Shown here in pieces: positions 1 through 11,908 of a stretch of 64,000 nucleotides of DNA. Source of the stretch: Pseudoneurospora amorphoporcata. Taxonomy: Eukaryota > Ascomycota > Sordariomycetes > Sordariales > Sordariaceae. The position numbers and the translations under genes are program-made. The notes under the pieces were generated by a model. That model worked only from the letters and a program-made list of their open reading frames with translations, searched no databases and was not told the origin of the DNA. Positions within the stretch are counted from its first letter, which is position 1. Each line of letters opens with the position of its first letter. The stretch covers positions 1-64,000 of the forward strand of contig MU859176.1 in assembly GCA_033297205.1 (NCBI GenBank), read 5' to 3'.

Positions 1-98
<98 letters not shown>

Positions 99-112
99 TA
101 TTTGCTGCTGTT
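1..112 (-). repeat. CAACAG hexanucleotide microsatellite coding for polyglutamine in MED12
   Basis: About fifteen uninterrupted copies of the hexamer TGCTGT (plus strand) fill positions 1-90. Impure Gln codons continue to about 112, broken by one Ile. From the exon beginning at 3386 the MED12 frame reads CAG/CAA here, so the tract is translated as polyglutamine, not as the long leucine run seen on the plus strand. The tract begins at or beyond the window edge. Confidence 0.9.
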
Positions 113-3100
113 GGGCGGCATGCCATCCTTGTACTTGAGCCTGTTGGGTATGACCAGGGAGGTTGAAGTAACTTCCACCATTACCACCACCACTACCAGC
201 ATTCTGGGGCCCAGTTGCCTGTTGTCCGGGAGTAACACCTGGCGTGTGTGTTGGGGTGGTACCAGGGGCTGGCGATCCAGTGCCAGTGTTAGCGCCCATG
301 GCCATCGGCGTCGGCCTTTCTTTATGACAAAGCATCAGGTTTGCATGTGGGTTGTCCTGATAGCTGAAGATGTATCTGAGCTTCACATCCGAGGGAGACT
401 TGAGAGCTTGGATACACTGCAACCGCGCGTCCTCAGCGAGGTTGTCGACCAACACGCAAGCTAGATCGAAGATGCGCCCACCCAGTTGACGAGTGTCAAA
501 GTCGGGCCCGTGGATCAGGTCGAGTTCTCTGATAAGACCAGCGCACACGATGAGAGCTCTGCCACGAACTTCGTTTCCGGCTTTGCTGGTGTCAAAGGCC
601 TGGGCGTGGAGGGTGAGAAAGTTGAGAAAGAGAGGAAGCCAGTGGTTGAGAATGTCGCTTTTGAGGTCAGCATGATTGTCACCGCTGGCGGCGGCGGCAC
701 TGACACCTTGTCCTCCCCATCCTCCTAGACCACCTGCTTGGTTAGGAAGTGGTGTCAGAGTTTGTAGCAGCTCCAAGATGTCCATAAACCTTTCCACCAT
801 GACCGGAACCAGTTGGTGCTGACGAAGCCCAATTGGACCGCTTCCGCGTATAATAGTATCCATAATGGCGAGAAAATTCTCGGCTTTTTGTAGACGCATC
901 TGGAGCGTCGACCTGTCCAACGTCATTGAGGGGGGGTTTCTTGATGACGGGAGAAGGTTCAGAAACCGAGCCTGTGCCTGGTTTTTGAGATGGTGTGTTA
1001 GGTCCTGGGAGAGAGAAGGGAGCATTCCGATCCATGAGACGCGCTGTGAGTCCATCGACTTCTCCATGGCGTTCATAAATAGCTCTACGTTCGATGGAAC
1101 TCGTTCGCCCGAATCTGCCGCGTTTTGCTGCTGGTCATTGGAAGACAGACTCAAGAGTAGCTTAACATGACAGAAGGGGAGAGTGAACTCGTTAGTGAGG
1201 TTGAGAACTTGCTCGAACGTCACGCGTGTGCCCTCGCCAGCGGCAGTAACAAGCAGCTTGGTAGTCATGCGATCAATCCAGCCGGCAACTTGGGCGTCAG
1301 GTCCTCGAATCTGCAGCGCCTTAGCAACTCCTACAGGGTCCTTCAACACAAGGAGCTTTAAAAGTTCGAGAAGACGGTCCTGGTTAGCTTCCTTATCTAA
1401 GGGCAGGTCTTCCAGATCGTCCTGAGCACGAGCATAAGTATACTCCGCCAGAGCGAGTTGGATCAAGCAGAGAAGCTCTCGCGGACTTTCCTTCTTGGCC
1501 TGTTCTTGAAGTATTTCAAAACGGTAGCGCTCCTCTGGCGTTAGTAGACTTTCGGGCGAGACTGGCGCCATGAATAGCTGAAGCACTTGTTGCATGTACC
1601 TGGTCCGAAAGGTCGTCTGAACAATCTGAGATGTGGCGACACCTGGTTGCGGGTGCCGTTGGTTGCCGGTCCCGGGAGCGTTTGTGGCCTCGGAAGCTGT
1701 TGCCAGAATTGCAGGCATTCCCAAACAGCCTATAGAGACCAGGAGGGGGTATAGGTGCAGGATTGTTGCTCGTCTACTGAGCCCCCGTACGTACAGAAGC
1801 CATCTTGCCATGAGCTCATCTAAGTGTTGTGGATCGAACATTCGCAGACGCTTCAAGAGAATACCGTAAACCCTCTGCTGTTCATCTCCCTTGGCCCAGT
1901 ACGTCTGTAATCGCTGAATCACCGCACTGAAAAGCCGATCCATCGTGTTTCGATCAAGACTAATACCGTTAGCCAGAAGCTTCTCTACCTCCTCATGGAG
2001 ATCGCCATCGTTATCTTGAAGGCGCGACAGCATATTGTCACTAACAGGTGAGCAGGCGTCTACAGGATTGTGCCGGTCGCTCAGAGCCAAGTCGGACTTC
2101 AACTGCGTAGCGACTTCGTCCATCCCAGGCACCCGTGATGCCAGGTAAGCGAGCGACGCAAGTAACGGCCGCGCTCCTATCCCCTGCTCTCGCACAATCT
2201 CTCTGAGCCTGCTATGAAGAATGCTGAACAGGTTTTTGAGACAGCCGAGAGCAGCAAAGACATACGGATACCGAGTAATAGTATCCGCAATTGAGGCGAG
2301 CACTTCAGGATTAGAGGATTTTGTCAACATTTTGAGGACATTAGCAAATACTGAAAATTCCTGGGTGGCCTCAAATACCCTCCTTATCAAGTTGAAAAGT
2401 TGGGTAGAGAGCTCGTGCTGACCGAAAGCGCTGAGATTGCTGTGTTCGAGTTCTCCTCCAGTGATCGTGTTCCGTAGCCAAGATGCTATCTCCGCCTTGC
2501 GCGCTCGACTGGCGTCTTTGATGCGCCGGGCTATTTTCTTGACTGGAAAGGGCCTCCCGATTGACACGGCATCAGTAACCCCCACAGGCAGGCCCAGTGC
2601 ATGCCGGAGGTGTCTGATGGCCATATCTGCATCCTGTGCGTCGTCTGCGAAGCAAAAGCCTGCCCGGCGAAGCAACGCATCTCTAGATCGTTTCTGTGAA
2701 CTGCTTAGAATATGCGGCGGAAGCTCTGCAAGCAGTCGAGAAAATGGGGGACCGTCCCGCATGACCAGTTGCGGTTCGGTCAGCCCACCACGTGCGATCA
2801 GCCACTGGATGTACTGAGATACCAGGAAAATCCCCGAGCGAACTAGCTCAGACACGAGGTGGTAGAGCGCCTCTTTGCGCTCTTTTTCCTCGAGGGCCTC
2901 TCCTTCCATGAAGCCCAGCACGGCGGAAGTGACGTCCAACCCCAGCGTACTCCAATGCATCAATATCCGGTGGGCAACATAAACTTTTGCGAGCCCCGGC
3001 CTGTATGGTGTTGTACACCACTCGAGTAGAGCCCTGACCAGGGCAGCCTTATCCTTGGAGACAGTCCAGCACTGCGCCGGAAACTCATCAGGCATTGGTT

Positions 3101-5185
3101 TCTCCAAGATGACCTGGTCCAAGTTCCTGACAAGGATGATGCGAGCAGCCGGTTGTGACCTGTTGGCGGAGGCAACTAGTTGTTCGTTTCGATAGTTGAT
3201 GCCGGCAAAAGATCGATGGCGTGCTTCGTCCCCTTGGGGCAGGCATGTTTTGAGAGCGTCACGGTACTTTACCCATACAGTCGGGGATACGAAGTTCTCC
3301 GGTGTAGCCACCATCAGCGTTCCTAGAAGGTGTGATAGCTTGGAAAGCAGGGGAACATAAACATCCCTGTCTTGGTGTGCGTGTATCTAGAAAAGCGTCA
3401 GAGAGGGTAAGCGTTGGACGTGGAAGCCTTCTGGATACGTACCACATGGTAATGGCTAATGAGAGCAGTAGCAAGTCTTCGGCCATATTTCCTTAGTCGA
3501 AGCAAATCTTTCCAGTATATTTGCGCAATGATAATCCACATGGGCAGCTGAGAGTGATGGCTCGATTCCAAGCTGGAAACCGTCCAATCAAGATAATGCT
3601 CACGGTCCATAAGACCCTCGGCGTATAGATGTGTTGCTAGCTGGATTCTACGTGCTGTTAGCTGGCCAGTCTTCCTCGCACACGATCACGGATACACTTA
3701 CGCGTAGTTGACCTTGGCTTTCCAGTTTTGCTCGCCGAACGAGAAAAACACACGCTCAATGAACTGCTCGATAACGAGGGTCCAGTCCTTGAGCCACTTG
3801 CGCTCACCCTCTAATACCGAAGCATTGTTCCCTTTACCAAGCCTCCTAAAAGTACGTAGCTCATTGGTGCCCACACACTTGGCCAGCCAAACGGCACGGT
3901 CTATCGGAACATTCTTGTTCAAACACTGATCCAGCAAGACCTTATTGCGCACGCCGTGGGGGATCGATCGACTAAGTTTCCGCAGCGGGATCGCAGAGTT
4001 GGCAAGGTCTTTGAGCCAGACTTCTTTTTTGGTGTCAGTGAGCGTGACTCTTGGAGGCGGCTTGAAGGTCGATGGCGCAGTTACTTGACCCGCATTTCTC
4101 CTGTGCCACAGCACGCCCGCAAAGAAGATTGATAACGCGTTCAGTCCACTCCGCTGCTTCAAGCCGTGAAACAAGACCGTCTTTGCGGATTGCGTCTCGG
4201 GGGTAACAATTTGTTTTTCAAAATATCCCCGCTGTATGGCATTTTCGTTAAACTGGTCTTCGGGGTGGTTGCCGGCCGTCCCTGACCATGGGAAGAAGTC
4301 GGCACATCCATAGTTTGCGGTAGCAGAGTTGCCTGTCGTTGACGATGATGATCCCGTTGCAAGTGCGCTTGACCTTCCTTGGCCCCCCTGTCCCTCATTC
4401 CTCCCACGGATACGATAACGCGGAGCGGCGGCGGGCAGCTCGATAGTATAAGGTTTCGGGCGCGTGTCTTTTCGCGCCGGGTTCGGGGGTGGTGGCGGTT
4501 GTTCTCGACGCGAGTGCTCGGGCACTGCTTTCGGTCGGCGCTGGGGAAAGGGGATCGGAACGTCGGCATCTAGGTGTTGGGGCGGAATGGAGAGTTGCTG
4601 ATGAGGGCTCATCTCGCCCAAGTCCGACCCATCGGCTAGAGGCATCATTAGGTGCGTCAAGGAGCCATACTGTTTATGCGGTTCCATGAGGCCGGGAGAT
4701 TCGATCACGGTGGGAGACGAGAAGGCGTCGGAAGGATCGTTGTGCGATAGTTCGAGCCTAAGGCGCGAACCACCTCGGCGCTGGGTCCCATAGCGACTAC
4801 CAACACCACCCACGGAAAGTGCGGGTGACGAACCCGACAGGTCTGCGGGGGAAACTATGCTCGTGGGGTCTTGCTGGGCGAATTCGGGCGGGAGGGCGTT
4901 GCTGAGGGCGTTATTTTGGTTGAAGTTGTTATGGTTGTTATTACGAACGGAAGGGGGTGGCGGCGGCAGATAGCTCGAGGCATCGTACTGCTGCTGCTGT
5001 TGCTGTTGTTGTTGTTGTGGTTGAAAATGTTGGTGTTGGTGTTGTTGTTGTTGCTGCTGCTGCGCCTGGACCTGCGCCTGCGCCTGGGATTGCGACAGAG
5101 AGCGCTGTTGCGACAGGGCCGGGCCGCTCAACTTTCTCTGCTGGGCTTGTCGCTGCTGGACGCCCAAGGGGGGCCGGGAGGTCAT
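1..5185 (-). CDS. srb8: Mediator complex subunit 12 (Srb8/MED12), 3' end outside the window
   Basis: MED12 belongs to the CDK8 kinase module of Mediator and represses or tunes RNA polymerase II transcription in the nucleus. I see three exons: 3702-5185, 3443-3647 and <1-3386. The introns have GTAAGT and GTACGT donors and AG acceptors, and the frame stays open across both joins. The N-terminal third is low-complexity, rich in Gln and Pro. The Med12 signature follows, around VWLKDLANSAIPLRKLSRSI, then a helical stretch containing QLATHLYAEGLMDREHYLDW. The last exon carries typical MED12 text such as QYIQWLIARGGLTEPQL. I chose the ATG at 5185 (MTSRPPLG) because I recall the Neurospora protein starting this way. 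An in-frame ATG at 5344 would add 53 residues. The coding frame enters the CAACAG repeat at the left edge as polyglutamine and is cut off there. Confidence 0.93.
4985..5100 (-). repeat. Second Gln-rich low-complexity tract in the MED12 N-terminus
   Basis: Within MED12 exon 1 the protein reads as Gln-Ala repeats, then Gln and Gln-His runs of about ten residues, followed by a proline run. The DNA is an imperfect CAG/CAA/CAC microsatellite. Such tracts are common in fungal MED12 N-termini and are likely to vary in length between strains. Confidence 0.8.
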
Positions 5186-7481
5186 CGCTGGAGGAGGAGC
5201 GGATGCGCCATTCCGCAGGTGGTGAGTTAGTTGGATGATGGGAAATACGGTCGGGGTCCAGTTGGGGGTCGAGTGGACGTTCGGTTGTCTCGGTCGGGGA
5301 AGGATCGAGGAATGGATTCGACGAAGGGACCTTGTGGTCGTCAATGTGCGAAGGGCGAAGAGCCGGTCTGGATCTGGAACTGAACTGGAGAATCACTGGA
5401 GATTGGACCCAAGGCCCAGTTCGCTGGTTAGTCCCGTTAGATTAGCGATAGCGCGGCATATCGAGATGTGGTGCGTGGCACTATCATTATCCGGTGGATG
5501 GATACCAAGCTGGATCCCCAAGCCCGGGCTGGATCCCACGATGGATACGGGGTCCGGATTACAGGGTTGACGGGGTGTATAGTCAGGTCAGGTACCTACC
5601 TCTACGCTTTCTGGCAAGGTCGTACAGTACACACAGCACAGCACTAGGTACGGTACCTTAGGTAGCCCCTGTCCGAGTCTGGACCAGTGGGTGGCCGGCC
5701 GCGGACAGGAAGCTCCCGGCCAAACTTTGATAGACACCTGCACCGACACAGAAGCCACGCTCGGTCAAACAGCACAGCTGACACAGCGCCGTCCCGGTAA
5801 AGTACCGAACGTATTTCCCGTTTTGTCAAGGGTAAGGTAATTACCTGAACGAGAGGTGCCGTCGGTCAAGAATAAGATATTGATAGGCGCTTACCAAAGA
5901 GGATCGTGTCCCAGTCAAGAGACCCTGCCGTCATTGGATTAACACCACACAGGCAGTTTTTCGGGGGCTGAACGTAGTCAAAGAAAACAGCAGCACAACG
6001 ACGTGATATCTGACACGAAACGAATACATATGCACAGTTTTACTGCGTAGACCATAGTGTACGGACGTAGGCACGCTTCCATTCCATTGTGGTGCGGCCC
6101 GGGAGCCTAACCTAACCTCGTCAGGGTATATGGGCGATATGGATCCATGGGTGAGGTGGTGATACCCATTGATACCTTGGGGATATACATGGAGAGATAT
6201 GGTAGTAGCCGCGATAAGAGAACGTGATGTTGGGGTCCATCGAATATCAGGTCTCAATGGTAGAGGCTAGGGGTCTCAGCATACATAGGGGGCAATGACA
6301 ACACAACGATTTTCAACACGGCTTGAACCATTGGAACCCGTTCCTTCAACAATCCCAGACATCTCATTCTGTAAGATCTGCAAGTGTCAGGGCTGTGGAT
6401 TGGCGGGTGACGAGTCTGTGGAGGCAAAGAAAAAGAAACAAGGCAGTTTTATATGTTTCCGAACGGGATCGATGCCATGTCGGTTAATTTTCTGTACAGG
6501 TAGTGTATCTGCATCCTGCGCCTGTGAGTGGGTGTGGCCTTGTCGTTGATGCAACCCAACCGGAACCCGTTGTCAGAACCACGCAACGAGGTGCATGCTG
6601 GGATGATATCCAAAAGGTCCGATCTGCCCCCTCTCTCAGCCCCTCAATTGCGAGCAGGAGAGTTCGGAGTGATGAAAAGACAGGGCCGAGTTACGTAGCC
6701 CCTATCGCCTTGTCTTGTGTGCTTGTCTTCTCGTCTTGTCTCGAGACCAAATGACCGAGAAGAAGGGGGGGGGAGGGTTCGGTGCCCAAATTGTCGTTGA
6801 TCCTTGGAGGACGACAAACAGTGCCTCGAAAAAAATGACACGATACGTTTGACAACTGAAAACCGACGAAACGGAAGTCGGTCGTACAGATTGAGCTCGA
6901 TCAAGTTTGCCGTGACACCCCAGCTGTAGGGATGGCGCAAAAAGTGAACAAGTGGTGCTCAGTCGTGTGCTCCTACCCGAGACGCCGCCCCCGGTGCCCG
7001 GCGGCACTACCTGCCCCGTGCCGCAGGGCCAACTGGCAACTACATACTGACAAATCGTACAGACCGACGGGTCCGAGCTTTGATGGAGCTTCCCGACATT
7101 CAAGCGGATCAATATCAAGGCCACCAAAGGCGTACCGCTTTATCAAACAACATCTTGCTTCCGACATTTCACCCTGCCAACTCAACTGTACAGCTTACTT
7201 CCTACACATCCGAGGCCAATTCTCATAACCGAAGGAATGATTACAGAATCCCTCAAATTCCGTCGGAAAGCGTGCCCTTGCCAGTGTAGGACTTCACTCT
7301 TTCACTGTTCGGTGAGCTTCAACGCATGGAGATGGATTTGTAGAAAGAGGATAAATTCACTCTACCAGTGAACAACTCATCACATACCAGCTTCACATTA
7401 CACCTTTCTCCAAGTTCCGCTCATTCCTGCCCTCCCTTCCGGCTCCCATGTCAATCCCCCGTAACAGCCGCCTCGGCCGCC
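5186..7481. other. Intergenic region upstream of MED12, no gene seen
   Basis: This 2.3-kb stretch holds the presumed MED12 promoter and 5' UTR and the 3' side of the next minus-strand gene. Open frames here are short and lack splice-supported extensions or recognisable protein. Short palindromes of the GGTACC/ACCTAGGT type occur around 5590-5660, and a run of nine G lies at 6765-6773. I see no convincing RNA gene. Confidence 0.5.
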
Positions 7482-8092
7482 TCAAACCCCCGTCACCTCT
7501 CCAGCACCAATCTCAGCCCTACCAGTGACAGTGGCAGTAGTAGTAGGCCTCGGAGGACAAGCCGGAGCCGAAAACGTAGGCCACGGCTTACAATCCGGCA
7601 CGCATCCTCCATACGTCTGTCCACAGCTGTCCACGTAGTCTATGCACACGGTCCTCGTCAAACAGTTATCCTTTGTGCCGAAGTTGGTGGTGATGGTGAC
7701 GATCTGCGTGGTTAAGCTCACGCTTTGGGTGATGGTTGGTAAAATGGGTGGAAGCCCCGTGCCGGTGTATGCTACGGTTGCGATGCTGGTCTTGGTTATG
7801 GCCTTGATGGAGGAGGTGGGCGGCTTCGGGGGAGGGCAGGCTGGGGCTTGGGGGCGAGTATCCGGTTTACATTTGTCGTAACAGCTGGCTTATGTCAGTT
7901 TGGGAAAGAGGGTGGGAGTTAGTGTGTGTACGAGAGAGGAGAAGCTCACCCCGAGTATATCACGCCGCAGCGGTTGACGGCGTCGAAACACAAAATGTGT
8001 GGTGAGTGGCACTCCTCTACTATGGGCGCCGCGATTCCGGGTCCTCCTCCTAAGAGAAGGAGGAGCAAGGAGGTTGTGGGCAAGTTGCATGT
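7482..8092 (-). CDS. Small secreted cysteine-rich protein, 5' end unresolved
   Basis: Two coding segments join cleanly: 7950 leftwards from about 8092, then 7482-7884. The 65-base intron has a GTGAGC donor and CTGAC...CAG at its 3' end. The protein starts with what looks like a signal peptide core (a leucine run, then GGGPGIAAP). Cys-containing blocks follow: EECHSPHILCFDAVNRC, GCYDKCKPD, a Thr/Pro-rich linker, and NCLTRTVCIDYVDSCGQTYG plus GGCVPDCKPW. This is the build of a small extracellular protein, possibly effector- or wall-associated; I do not recognise the family. No ATG exists in this frame: the stop at 8093-8095 lies three codons before the hydrophobic core. The only nearby ATG (8090-8088) is in a different frame. 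A pyrimidine-rich stretch ending TTAG at 8050 could be the acceptor of an upstream intron. Confidence 0.6.
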
Positions 8093-8095
8093 TCA

Positions 8096-10454
8096 GCGAG
8101 GCAAACACGGAGCTTAGGTGAGGAGCACGATCAGATGGGTGGATATTCTCGCCGCTTCTCCTCTCAAGGATGAAAAGGTGTCTACGACTGTTATACTCGG
8201 CTCTTCCCGATAGCCTGCTGTACCCAAGTTCCAGAAATGCGCTCGGTCCGCTTCTGACCGAGTAGGAAGTTCGAGTGCATGGTTATCGTTTTCTGACCAG
8301 GAGACAATGCATGGAAAGTCTCGGATTTCCCACTTGCCAAAAGGCTCTTGAGCGCGCCGCCTCATCTACCTGATGCTCACTTGGAGTTTGGTTTTGCGCC
8401 TATACCAAAGCTTGAAGGATCTGGGAAAGAGGCACAACTGAGAATGTCATATATCGATCGACAACGACCCAGCCAAGATCAGAAGATTGGTGGTCCTCAC
8501 GTTCTGTACTTCCCTCAACCCCTCCGGCAAAAGAAAAAGGGTAGGGCAGATTTATCCGGCGCTCAGTAACAGACGAGTTACGCAACCTCCGTAATCAACA
8601 TGATGGCAGCCAAGACGGAACAGTAATTCCTGAGCAAAAGGAGGGCGCAAAGCTTTTTCAGTGTCTTGTGTGCAAGTTCAGGAACATTTCCCAAAATGAA
8701 AAGGAGGGTGAGTGTCTCCGTACGGTTCACTCGGTAAATTTGGTAGCACAAAGCCAAGCAAGCACGATCAGGTAGTCAACGTGAGATGATAGATTGGTAT
8801 ATATGCCGACTCCCGCCAGGTTGCAAACTTGATTGCTTGCGGTTTTCTGTCGTTCCTTCCGCAGACATGGAACTGCTCTTGGAAAAAGATTCTCGAAAAG
8901 TCTAGGCGTCTACCTCGTTTGCTCTTTCCTTTAGTTTTTAGGGATAATCAACGGAAGGAAGTGGGCAGGGAGGGCATCTTCTTAATTCAACCGTGACCAG
9001 GTATGTGAAAATATCGCTTTAACGCATTTCCTCGAGACTCGACAGCGTACTGATTCCCGATGCCATGCATGTTTCGTAGTAAGGAGAGCCGTGGATGAAC
9101 CCCAGTCTTGACAGATGCCCACTGTGTGATATCGAGGGGTGAGGGTAATAGTTCACTTCATGTTTCCTTGTGCCAGGAGAAAGACAAGATCGAATGCTAC
9201 ATGGACCACTGCAACGCAGCGGCTCTTGTCCTCGATCGACGAGTGGCGCAGTTGTAAATGAAAAGAATACCATCAGTGGAGAAAGAGTGTGTTCAACATA
9301 TGAAGATTCTAAGAGAAACATCAGACACCCTAGAACTCTTAACGAGGAGATGGGAAAGTTCATCCATGGAAAGACATCGAAACCAAAACATGGGGAAACA
9401 ACGTGATGCGCCTACTTTATAGTAGCCTTGGCTCTGTTGATCGCGTAGCCAGGAGAAACTCCAACACGGCTGTGCCAATATAATGGCAATATTCCAGAAC
9501 CGATGGAAGCCACTCGTCTCCCCACGGGAAAGCCAAGTCATAAGACGGGCTGTGACGTCTGGGTGCAGGTGGTTCATCTTCAACAAGAGACAGCCCTGAT
9601 GGATACTCTGGCTCGGAACCTCACATCGGTAAATATCAGGTACACGGTATACCTAAGTGAGGACTCAGAACTGTAAGTTGGACAATTTTTGACAACGGGA
9701 CCTCAGTCACAGTGGCCCAAGTTATAGGAACACGGCTTACCATGTACAGAGTCCAAGAAGCTGGGCAGTGGATCGACGGGTTGTGATCAGGAAATTCCGC
9801 GAAAAGACTTCTTGAAAGACCATGCCCCCGAAGTCTTCATTGCCCATTTGGTGTTACTTGCATCTGAAAGGGAGGGAGAATGGTCGCGGTAGACTTCAGT
9901 TGATATCGCCCAGACTGTTAAATCGTAAATTGCCGTCACTCGAGCAAAATCGCCAAGTGGCCAAGGTGGTGCGACTGCAACACACCACGTCGGAAGTGAC
10001 GGCGTCGAGTGTAAAAGATCGAGACGCAAGAAATGAAGCCATACATGTCAAACATTAGAGTGGGGTGATGTTCAATATGGTGGAGTGACGGAGTGAAGTC
10101 ACGGAGTTGTGAGCCGCAAAAGTAGGGAGAAGGGAAAAGAAGAGGAAAGATTAACATTGTGAGACACCAATGTGGGATGGCCTTGGGAAATCATATAAGG
10201 CCAAGGACTGATCCGCTCCAGATGACGGAAAGCTGTGCTCTGGTGATCAATAACAGCAAGAAACAGACGAACACATCCCATACTTGCCAGGGACTCACGA
10301 CACCCAGTTGCATATAACTTCAAGATCCCCCATTGATATCTCTGTCACATATCTCATAGACTTTGCCCTCATAAGCACTCGTCATTGACCCTACCCCTAT
10401 TCAATTCAACCACTCAGTCTATTAGGACTCTTAACTCCCAACAAAACCATCACA
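8096..10454. other. Intergenic region, no gene seen
   Basis: This 2.3-kb stretch lies between a minus-strand and a plus-strand gene, so it probably contains both promoters. Open frames (for example 9019-9363 minus and 9293-9586 minus) overlap others on the opposite strand and show no domain, signal peptide or splice context. A first exon of the cysteine-rich gene could lie in 8110-8600 but I could not identify one. Confidence 0.45.
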
Positions 10455-11293
10455 ATGAAGTGGGAGACACTCGTCCTCAGCTTCCTTGCCTCTACCGCCC
10501 TCGCGGCTCCAGTATACGTAGAGCCCTCACCTCCCTCTCCCGTCTATACCCTTCGCATCTCTGGGTATGTAACACCTTAACCTCATATTTCACCTCAGAC
10601 TTCGCACTTCACAGTTCACACCCCACACCTCGCCCTCCTTCCCTTCCTTTGAGCCACCCCCGAGCCCCAAGTTCATTCTCACCCCAGCTAACACAATTAC
10701 CAGCGGCGGCCCCGACTTAAACACCCACTACCTCACTGCCTCCGGCTCCGTCATCGGCGTCTTCCCCGGCGCCAAAAACGATCCCATCAAATTCTACGCC
10801 GTACCAAACAAGGACACCGGGCTCGTCGAGCTGCACAGCTGGGCCGGCATCCCCTCTTCCCCTGGTTCCCCTCCCAATGCCAAGATCAAAGCGATAGCAC
10901 TCGTAGGCAACGCCCGCACGGGGCTGATGGAGTTGACGAACGTGGAGGATCCGGCGGCCGTTTGTGCCGATGGTGATGGCCTCGACTGCGAGTGGACGAG
11001 CTTTACGCTCAACAGCAGCGGCCCGACCAATACTGTGACTTATGCGGGGCCGGGAGGATGGGTGGCGTTTAAGTCTGGCAAGGTGGAAGGGGTGGGTGGG
11101 TTGTTAGGTGGAAGCTTCGTAAGTGTTCCTGAATTGCTTGAGTGCCATTTTGTTATTGTTGTTGGTGATGAAATGATGTGTAGTTACTGACGAAAAGATG
11201 AAATCAACAGCCCAGGCTACCACCACTCAGGGCTTTGTGCCGATTGATCTTGTGTATGAACCCATCTTCACTATTGCGGATACGGCGGAGTGA
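10455..11293 (+). CDS. Hypothetical secreted protein, 200 residues
   Basis: Three exons give an uninterrupted frame: 10455-10564, 10704-11118 and 11216-11293. Intron 1 has GTATGT and GCTAAC...CAG. Intron 2 has GTAAGT, and its acceptor is the second of two AGs (CCCAG), which keeps the frame. The product begins with a clear signal peptide, MKWETLVLSFLASTALAAP, and no membrane segment follows. The mature part holds ISGGGPDLNTHYL, FYAVPNKDTGLVELHSWAG and a single Cys pair in VCADGDGLDCEW. I do not recognise the family. Secretion is inferred from the N-terminus; there is no GPI-anchor signal at the C-terminus, which ends FTIADTAE. Confidence 0.75.
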
Positions 11294-11908
11294 ACATAAT
11301 GGTACAGAACCCGAAAGTTGAAACTTGGAAGTGAGGCCGGAAGCGCCGGTAATTGTTATATGTGGTTGCCACGGTGACGGAGATCAAGAACCATCGCGTT
11401 ATTCGGTATGTGTTGTTCTCATCCGAATATCCCTATTATCCGATGTGTTTGTCAAGTGTTAGCAGAGGGGTTGGAATTCAACAAAGACGGAAGATCAAAA
11501 CGGGACGATTTTGGCTTTGGTTGCAAAAGCAGTTGTTTATTCCCTATTTTTGACGCCCGATCAATTCAAGATACGTGTACCTCATCCAAAACAGGGCGTC
11601 CCGCCAGTGCTTCCAATCTTCGCTTGCTCTAGCTATCTGATAGCACCCCCTTTGAAAGGATATAGAAAAAGGTATATTTTGACAAGAAAACCAATTTCGT
11701 ATTGCTGTTACTGTGACAATAGTAAACTCCAGCCATGCACGAGACAGGGTACAGGTTTGTTACATATACCGTGCCCGGATCTTCCCGGACCATCCGCCGC
11801 CATTCTTGCTAGTCAAGCGCAAGCTTCCCGCCACATCCGCGCGGTTCTCTATCTTGTTCCTAATCCGCACACCGATTGTCGCATTGTCGTAGTTAAAAGT
11901 GGACGCAT
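11294..11908. other. Convergent 3' region
   Basis: The secreted-protein gene and the succinate dehydrogenase gene converge here. The stretch should hold both 3' UTRs and their polyadenylation signals. The open frames present have no recognisable content. Confidence 0.5.

Noticed and set aside
6..464. Plus-strand 152-codon frame beginning with a long leucine run
   Set aside because: It is the complement of the CAACAG polyglutamine tract of MED12; the minus-strand frame gives a coherent MED12 protein.
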